NCBI GenBank assembly: GCA_014529385.2
Contig: CM043950.1
Span: forward strand, 156,029,545 to 156,093,544
Length of the DNA: 64,000 nt
Direction of reading: 5' to 3'
Source: Adiantum capillus-veneris
Taxonomy: Eukaryota; Streptophyta; Polypodiopsida; Polypodiales; Pteridaceae
Made by a program: the position numbers and the translations under genes. The number at the start of each line of letters is the position of its first letter. Position 1 is the stretch's first letter. The notes beneath the pieces are model-generated. The model was not told the DNA's origin and ran no database searches. It saw only the letters and a program-made list of their open reading frames with translations. Shown here in pieces: positions 36,901 to 45,900 of this stretch.

Positions 36901-39900
36901 GGCACCTTCTTAGCAAGAACCCATCAACCCTAGCGTTTGTAGATTCCCTCTCCAAGCCTTGGCATTTTTGGATATCCTCAGCAGTACCTCCCCATTCCTA
37001 GCGTTTTTGCATACCATCAGCACTTCCCCCAGATTCCTGGCGTTTGCAGAGTCCCATGATTGCCAGCCATTCTCAGAACCACCAGCGTTTTTCATCAACG
37101 ATACCAGCAGTACCAGATTGGCCTAGCGTTTTTGCTACTGCTACCACAGCCATCAGCGTTTTTGGTTTTCGGCCATAAATGCAATAGATGTTCAGCGTTT
37201 TTCAGCATTCCACACGACAGCAGATTCAGCCCTAGTTGGTTGCAGAGGATCCCTAAATTCAGCCCTCGAAAACGCAGCCAAAACAGTCATTTTCAGCCAC
37301 CGAAACAGCCCCGAAATTCAGCAGATAGAAGACCACAAATTTCAGCCCTAACATCGTCGTCGTCATCATTGTCGTCGTCATCGGCATAGTCCCAAGTTGC
37401 ATCAGTCCATTGCATCCGCATTGTACCACTTTGTGCAATCATAAGTAGACCACTCTCGCCAACGAGAGTGGGGCCTTCGGAGGAGGGTTTTACAACGTCT
37501 CTGGTGTCGTATCTCTCTTCTCTCTCTATCTTTCAGTCTCATACACTTGCACGCACAGTGTCCATTCACTTTGTTTGTGATCATAGCACTTCCATTAAGA
37601 ACGGAAGGCTCTACCTTCCATAAGAACTAAAAGGAACCCTTGAGCACAGTTCGGAGCACTCATCTTGAGCAAAGCGCAAACAATCATTCCGCTGCACCTA
37701 ACAAGCAATTAGCTAATCCGATTCTTGTCAAAAGGCTCTTGCCTTCGCAAACACGCATAAAACCCTCAGAACTGTATATATTCATTTGAGTAGCCCAACT
37801 AGTGGGGCATTACCATATGTGCAAAGAGGAGAGAGAGAGATGCACGAGAGTAAATCATTGCGCTACATGAGACAAAGGAGAAGGCAAGCTTTCCATTAGA
37901 GCTATAAACCTGCACGCACTACTCACACACTCTGTAGATCACTTATGGAGCGAAAATCAGCCCCCAGGCTCAAATTGGGTGCCCTCTCTTGATGCAAACT
38001 TGGAAAATCAGCCACAGACCGCCAAGTGTCTAGTTTGCCTCTTTTGAGTTAATGCCCTAGTTCCCACCAACTTATAAAGTTGTTGGTGACTTGTCGAGTG
38101 GCCCAAATACCTTCTGGCGCGCACAAGCTTCCATGCTCATCAGAATTCAGTGCTAATTGGCCCGACCAGTCCAGACTAACCGGCCTAGACTCTCGATGTG
38201 AGAAATCTGTACTGACCGACCTAGACTCTCGATGTGAGAAACCTGTTTGGTTGTAGCCGTTTCACACTGGCCATGCAATGTCCACTTGCACCTTTTCAAG
38301 GGTTCCGAGGAAAAAAAGTAAAAAGAAAATAAATAAAAATATGTAGTACATATTTAAAGAAGGCAATAGGAAAAATACACCTCTTGGTGACACACCCCAC
38401 CCTTGAAATATTGCAAGCGACCTCGCTTGCATGCCAATAATACATCTGGATATCTCGTGATATCACATATATTCTATGAATCCAAGATATACATGCTTTT
38501 GGAAATGTAGCGTTGGACGATTAAACAATCCCACCAACGTGGCTACTACACACATATCAACATAGAAGTCTTCTGGTGTACTCTCAAGCACAAACTTCTC
38601 TAGCCAAATCTGTATGGAAAGAGTAGATACAATCGATTAACTACTCCTTTGAGCATCATAAACCATGCTCTTACCTTGCTTCAAAGGGCTACATCAAGTC
38701 ACTGTGGATTCCATCTGAAAGGCTTTAAGATATAGTTGCAATAGCTGAGGTAAATCAACCAATTTAGACTCTTCCATCCATTTGGCATCCAATGATGGAT
38801 AGTTCTTGAACTTCACCAAATAGCGTCTGGCAACGTTCCCTCTAACCTTCATTTCTTTATGTGCCAATATCTGTTCAGGAACAAGAATCTCATCCAATTC
38901 TTCCACTTCGGACTCTTCCTCATCAAGCATATTCTCTGGCACATCACCAACAAAGGGCCTTAGAAGGCTGATATGAAAAGCATTATGTATTTTCGAGCCT
39001 TCTGGTAGCTTCAACCTGTAATCGGTTTTGAAATTTGAAATGGACCAAAATTTTGCATGCTGAGCTTAACGTTCCTTGCCTTTCCTTTTCCTTAACCTAG
39101 CTTTTTCAAAGCGCAGAAGTATCAAATCACTAAGTGAAAATACAAGTTCACAACGGTGACGATTAGTAGCTTTCTTTTGCTTAGCCCGAGTCTTCTCGAG
39201 AGCAGTCTTTATCTTCCCATATGTTCCATCCATATCTTGTATATACTTGTCTGCCTGAAATATCTTGTCCTTCGTTTGCAAAATGGGTGGGACTTTCTTC
39301 CCTCCTTCCACTATCTCAAATGGTGCTTTACCTGCTGACATATGCACGATGTTATTGTAAGCATATTCAACCAACGGGAGATGATGTTCCCAAGTCGCCT
39401 TGTTTACCCACTCTTTAGGTGTATCCTTGGTAAACAATGACGCTCTCTCAAGCCGATCAAGAATGTCATCTATCCCTGATATGGGGAACGTGTCCTTGAT
39501 GGTATTTTTATTGAAGGCGTGATAGTCAATGCATATGCGCCATTAACCATCTTTCTTTTGCACTAGGAGTACATGCGAACAAAAAGGGGATGAACTGGGC
39601 TGAATCAGTCCCTTCTTTAAAAGCTCGTAGACATGACTCATAATCTCTTTCTGCTGGGCTACACTAACCCTGTACGGTGGTCTATTCGATGGACTAGAAC
39701 CTAGCACAAGATCTATGGTATGATCCTCAGATCTCTCAGGAGGTAACTCCGCTGGCAAAGAGTTCGGAAAACAATCACTGAAACGACTTATCTAAGGTAG
39801 ACAAATTAGATACAACTTCAGGAACTTCTTTTGCAAAGATCAAGTACGCAGAAAGATGATTCTTTATTACATATAAAATAGTGGAAGCAGAAACAATTGG

Positions 39901-42900
39901 AACAGACTTGCCTTTAAGCTTTACATCAAGGACACGAGTCTTTCCTCTATGTACAAGGGTAATCTTTTTGTTGTAAGTATCCACCATAGCATGCAACCTG
40001 TAACACCATGGGATACCCAATAACACATTGCAGCCCTTAAGTGGCATAATATGAAATTCTTCCGCATCCACGTAACTCTGATTGTGTAGACGAAGCTTCC
40101 CCAAAATGGGAGTAACAGGCTCTGAATGACTTGGGCATGTCAAACCTGCTGCACCTTTCATACCCATCTCCTCTGCACGAATGCCCAACTTTGATGCCAA
40201 TTCTGGTGATATGAAATTTGCACGGGCTCCTGGATCAAAGAAAACCAACATTGTCTGGTCTCTTACTTTGCCCCAAGCTCTGCACAATTCCGTAGCATCT
40301 ATTTTTGGCTTATCACCAACCAAACCTCGGACAAGTCCTGCGCTGGGCTTTGTCTTCTTTCCTTTATGCTCTGACTTGTCATCCTTATCATGTGACTTCT
40401 TCTGTGGGCATTCATTAGCGAAATGTCCCTCTTCACAAATGTAGCATTTCTTGGCCTCTCTCAAAGCTTTCTTTCCTTCAAAAGATTTACCAGAAAAATG
40501 CCTTTTTTGTCCTTGTCCTTGCCTAGAAGTAGATCTAGACTACTTCTTGGACGTGTCAGCTTCATCAGTGGAGGGTTTCTTGGTGGGAGGCACATAAGGC
40601 TTTGCTGCAGCATTGCCCTTGGCTGAAAACTGTTTACCTTGGGACCCTTTCTTGTGGCTATTAAATCCATCGGAATCTCCCTTCGACAGATTGCTTGCCA
40701 CTCTCGCATTCTTAATCAACTGCGCCATATTTATGACAGTAGTCTTTTTGCAGTAGTCCTTGATTTTCTTCGGCAATCTGCAACAATACTTCTCAATCTG
40801 TCCTGGCAATGACACAAACCTCTAGGAGGTTACCGGCAATAGTGCGGGCACATAACTGTTTATTGTACTCCTCAAGATTCGCACACTTTTTAGCATTCAG
40901 CTCATGGCATTCTGTCATCACATCCACTTCAAAAGTGTTTTTAAGCCATGCAAGTGCAAAAGGTTGTGTGGGACCCATGTTGTTGGGGCTTGACCCTGAT
41001 TCAACAATGCAGTCCACCATTGAAGCGCATTTCCTTTCAAGAAAGTGGCAGCCATAAGATGCATCGAATTGCTGTATGAAGGTCAAAGCCTTCAGTTATT
41101 CCTCAGTTCCTCTGGAATTTTCGAACTTCACTTCATGCCTAACTTTCTTGTAATCCTTTGGCTGACTCGAAGGAGTCACATTGTCATAAAGAGGTGCCCC
41201 CGAAAGTGGTGCTCCACGATTGTCCATTCTAGCACTCGCATCACCTGTTTTACCTGTCATGTCTACATTTTGGACCTATGGCTGCGAAAAACCAGCCATA
41301 CCAAATTGTGTTCCAGGTACTCTAAATTGACCATAGGCACCTTGAAAACCTGGTTGGACACCCATGTTCCTGTACATAGGGTTACCCATGCCTGTTTGCA
41401 TTGTCCCGAACACATTCCCTGGCATATAACCTGTGGAAGGTCCAACCATAGCTTGGAACACTGAACCACCTTCAAAATAACTAGGGTATGAAGTAGGTAA
41501 GGGAAAGGTCTAACGCATATTCTGTTCATTACTCCCTTGACCATTCACAAACGGTTCCTGTCCAGCTAAAGCAAATTGCCTTGGAGCATTGGACACCGCT
41601 GGTTGCTCAACCACATGGGCTTTCCCTCGAGCATCACGAGTCCTTTGTGCATTAAAAATCTCCTTTCCTGCAACAGCTCAGTCATGTCCTGTGTCGGAGC
41701 TTGGAAACCCTGTGTTGGAGCTTGAAATTCATGTGTAGGAGCCTGTAAGAACTCCTGCATCCTTGGGTCATTAGCCAACTGCTGAAACATTTCCATGCAG
41801 CTACGCAGTTGAGCTCTGAACAACGTGTCCTCTTCTTGAAGAGTTGAAGGAACTCTCTTTGTGCCATGTGAGGAAGATCCCTCTTCAGGTACTTGGTCTC
41901 TCTTCTCTGCCATAACGACAAGCTCTGTGTCACTTTCACTCACAACAATCCACGCTGCACTTTTTGAAGAAAAAGTCACTATCCCGTCGATGGAACCATA
42001 TAACCGGCTTGCACACAGTAGAGGGCAGTACTATTTCAATTACCTGTGAACTTTACACAGAGCACTCAGAAGAAAAGAGAACACAGTTGCGTCCAACGAC
42101 TAGAATGTCACTGCACACAGGAGACAGACACCCTGTTGGCCCCAAAGATTGGCGCCCCTTTCGGTATTTCTTTATTCAATTATAAGTTGACGATCCGAAC
42201 ACTTAGACCAAGCTTTCACAAAGCTGTCCAAACCTGGCGAGGGCTGAAAACTCAGGTTTCTGACGTGATTTCGGCAGCACAACGGCGCAAAAACCCTTGT
42301 AGGTCAAAAGTAATTGTCCATGACGGATTCCCTTGCAATTTAGAAGCTTTTTGGTGAGCTGTCACAGAAATTCAGCGTGCTGTAATTCTCTGTTTTTCCA
42401 CTGTCGGGTGCCCAAAACCTTGTACACACATCTCAAGGCTTTCCCGAGGTTCCCCTTGTGATCCCTTGCAGTTTAGGTACGAAACCCTAAACCTGCAGAA
42501 AAACACAGCAGGCTGTAATTCTCTGTTTTGGATCGTTTTTAGCGGAGCGAACACGCCTATGTGTGTCCCAAGGGCTCCCACCGCAATGAGACAATTCCCC
42601 TGTAAATTGGACGAGTTTCATGCGAGAAAACTCTCCAAATTTGCAATCTTTCGCAGTGGAACTGTGCGTACCTGTGGGGGATTAGCAAGTAGCTAATCCG
42701 GTTCTTGTTTAGAAGGCTCTTGCCTTGGCAAACACACATAAAACTCTCAGAACAGTACATATTCATATGAGTAGCCCAACTAGTGGGGCATTACCATATG
42801 TGCAAAGGGGAGAGAGAGATGAACGAGAGCAAATCATCGCGCTACATGAGACAAAGGAGAAGACAAGCTTTCCATTAAAGTTGTGAACTTGCACCCACTA

Positions 42901-42909
42901 CTATCTCTA

Positions 42910-42975
<66 letters not shown>

Positions 42976-45900
42976 GGTCTCTTCTGGAGCAAAAATCAGC
43001 CCCTTGTTCAAAATAGGCGCCCCCTCTTGCTGAGGTATCCTGCAGGGGGCTCTCCTGTTGCCAAGTGTCCAATTTGCCCCCTTGAGTTAATTCCCTAGTT
43101 CCCACCAACTTATAAAGTTGTGACTTTCCGAGTGGGCCAAATTTCATCTGGCGCACATAGGCTTGCATACTCATCTGAATTCAGTGCTAACTGGCTCGAC
43201 TAGTCCCAAACTGACCGACCTAGACTCCGGATGTGAGAAACCTGTTTGGCTGTAGCCGGTTCACACTGGTCATGCAATGTCTACTTGCACCTTTTCAAGG
43301 GTTCCGGGGAAAACAAGTAAAAATAAAAACAAATAAAAATATGTAGTACATATTTAGAGAAGGCAACAGGAAAAATACACCTCCTAGTGACACCTTTCCT
43401 TGATAGTAACATCCTGTCGATCCTTATGAGCCTGACGTGAATAAGACTCTTGAGCCTGGCTTAGCCGAAGCTGCACACTCTTAGTAATCTCATCCAATGA
43501 CTTGCTCTTAGCGTTAGCATCAGGCAACTGATTGACCGAGCGAGTCAACAAAGATTGAAACGGATGGCCAAATGGTGCCTCATACGGAGTTCTACCAATG
43601 GCATTGGAATATGAGTCATTGAGAATTGCTTGAACTAACGGGAGATACTGCTCCCAATTAGACTGTTGATCATGCACATAAGACTTCAAGACATAGAAAG
43701 CCAAATGATTGTAGATCTCAGTTTGACCATTGGAGTGTGGATGAAAAATTCATCTTGGTGTCAAAATTTTCAAAAAGTTTTTTCCAAAAATGTGACGTGA
43801 ACTTGACATCCCTATCTGACATAATCGACTTTGACAAACCACAAAGGGAATACCAATGCTTAATGAACAGACGTGCTACATCTTGTGCTGTGACTGTGGC
43901 CTTACAAGAAATCAACATGCAAAACTTGTTGAAACGATCAACGATGAGTATTCCTTGAATGCAAACTAGGTGGAAGATTAGTCACAAAATCCATGGAAAT
44001 GTCGTGAATGGGCCTTCGGGAGTAGACAGCGGAAGCAAGAGGCCTTGCCTAGGGGCTTTTACTTTTTGACAAATGGAACACTTTGTGATATATGTGATAT
44101 ACTTCAACACATCTTTTCGCATTTTAGGCCAATTAAAGAATCTTTGTACCTTTTCTAAAGTGGTATTCATCCCTTTGTGCCCATGCGTGAGTGCATTATG
44201 TGCATCGTGCAATATGGTTTGCCTAAGAGGAGGCAACACACAAAGACGGTGACAAAAATGCAAAAGACCCTTACGGATGAGATAGTTGCTAGGCCCTTGG
44301 GAAGCAAGAGCCTGCAACCGGTCCAAGTGCCTAGAGCTAAATAAAATAAAGCAGCGCACACACAGAAGACTTCCTTGTCCAATTGGTGACATGGTAGATT
44401 GTATGGCCATCCCAAAATTCACAGTGACATGCTGACGTGGCAAATTGTATGGATATTCCCGAAATTCGCATTGACAGTGCCATGTGGTAGTTGTATGGAT
44501 TTTCGCAAAATGCGCTGGTTGCTTTTGGAGCGTTGGCTTTTGGGGAGAGCAAATGCTTTTAGCTTGAATGCTTTTTATGTAAACTGCTTTAGGGCCTAGG
44601 GCCTTTAAATATGCCCTTGGGCTCTTACTTTGGCAATGGGGTGGAATTGCGCCAACTCTCTATCTTGTGTGTCGTACATCTCTTTTAGTTCAGTGTTATT
44701 TGAAGTGCTTAAAATTGTTCAGTTTGTCCTTTTCCATTGGCACGTGGTGCCCGTCCCCATGATAGTGGTATTAGAGCTTCAGGCGCGTGCTTTTCAGAAA
44801 GCCTACCAGTCCTACTAAAGAGTAGACACAGCAAGATAGCGCCTCCAAATTTGTCTAAAATTTGTATGAAAGAATCTCTGTGTCCCGATCCTGGTCTTAT
44901 TAGCCACTCCTACCCTTACTCGATCGTGCATCGGGCGCGCTCCCGTCTTCATTGCTCTGTCTTAAGGGGCATAAGCCATGGAGTTACTCAAAAGAATCAG
45001 AGATCTCTCGAGCCATCCTTTTTTTCTCAGAGGTAGTGCTATGCAGTGGTGGATGTCTATTGCTACCAAGCCGCTCACACCAAATACTTGGCAAGCTTTC
45101 AAGAAATTTTTTGCGCGAAGTTACATGCCTTCAGACATCTTCCTTTGGATTGTAGCTTCAGAGTGGGGTATCTTGTAATGCTTGCCATAGAAACCCTAGC
45201 AGATTACCACTTGAATTTTTTCAGCATCTCTCAGTAGAGGTCTCTTCTCGAGTTGATAACCTTGGATGTCTAGGGTGATTGCTATAGCTTTGGGCGACTA
45301 TCACCACCACAAGAACACTGTTTGTCCAAGCCAGTTTCAACCATTCAAGAGCTTATGGACCATGCTCGGGTTGGCTACAATCTCATGGAAGAAATTTGAC
45401 CCTAATTTTGGTGCAGGTTTTAGGACGAAAGCCCAGTCGACTCTCGAGTGCGAGAACACTGTTTGTCCAAGCTAGTTTCAACCATTCAAGAGCTTATGGA
45501 CCATGCTCGGGTTGGCTACAATCTCATGGAAGAAATTTGACCCTAATTTTGGTGCAGGTTTTAGGACGAAAGCCTAGTCGACTCTCGAGTGCGACTGACA
45601 TTGAAACTGATTTTTCAGTTTAAGTTAGCAGTCTTCTGAATTTGTTTGAGAATTTGTTTGGTGACCTTGTTTGGAATTTGTTTGAAATGGATGGTAAACT
45701 TGTCTAGGTGCCGATTTGAATTGTTTTAACTCTGGGTTTAATACTGGAATTAATGCTTGGTGATTTACTCCCGAGTGGAGTAGTGAGAAATGCTGTTTTG
45801 ATATTGTTTGAACCATTGAACAACACAGACGGGATGTCTAGGGAGCGTTAGTTGTATGCTTGAAACCCCCGACGACACAGACGGGATCTCTGGGGAGCGT

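Larger units (their letters stand above)
38403..42132 (-). mobile_element. Element D internal region: deleted Ty3/gypsy with chromodomain-like end
   Basis: Minus-strand order from the right: gag 41979-40460, protease 40464-39775, RT N-terminus 39758-39440, integrase C-terminus 39437-39066, chromodomain-like 39014-38694. Most of RT, all RNase H and the integrase core are missing. The leader next to the right LTR does not show the usual TGGTATCAGAGC primer site. Confidence 0.85.

Noticed and set aside
42875-43174. Frames with repeated Cys-Val or Thr-His residues
   Set aside because: Translation of the (CA)n microsatellite in the D LTR.
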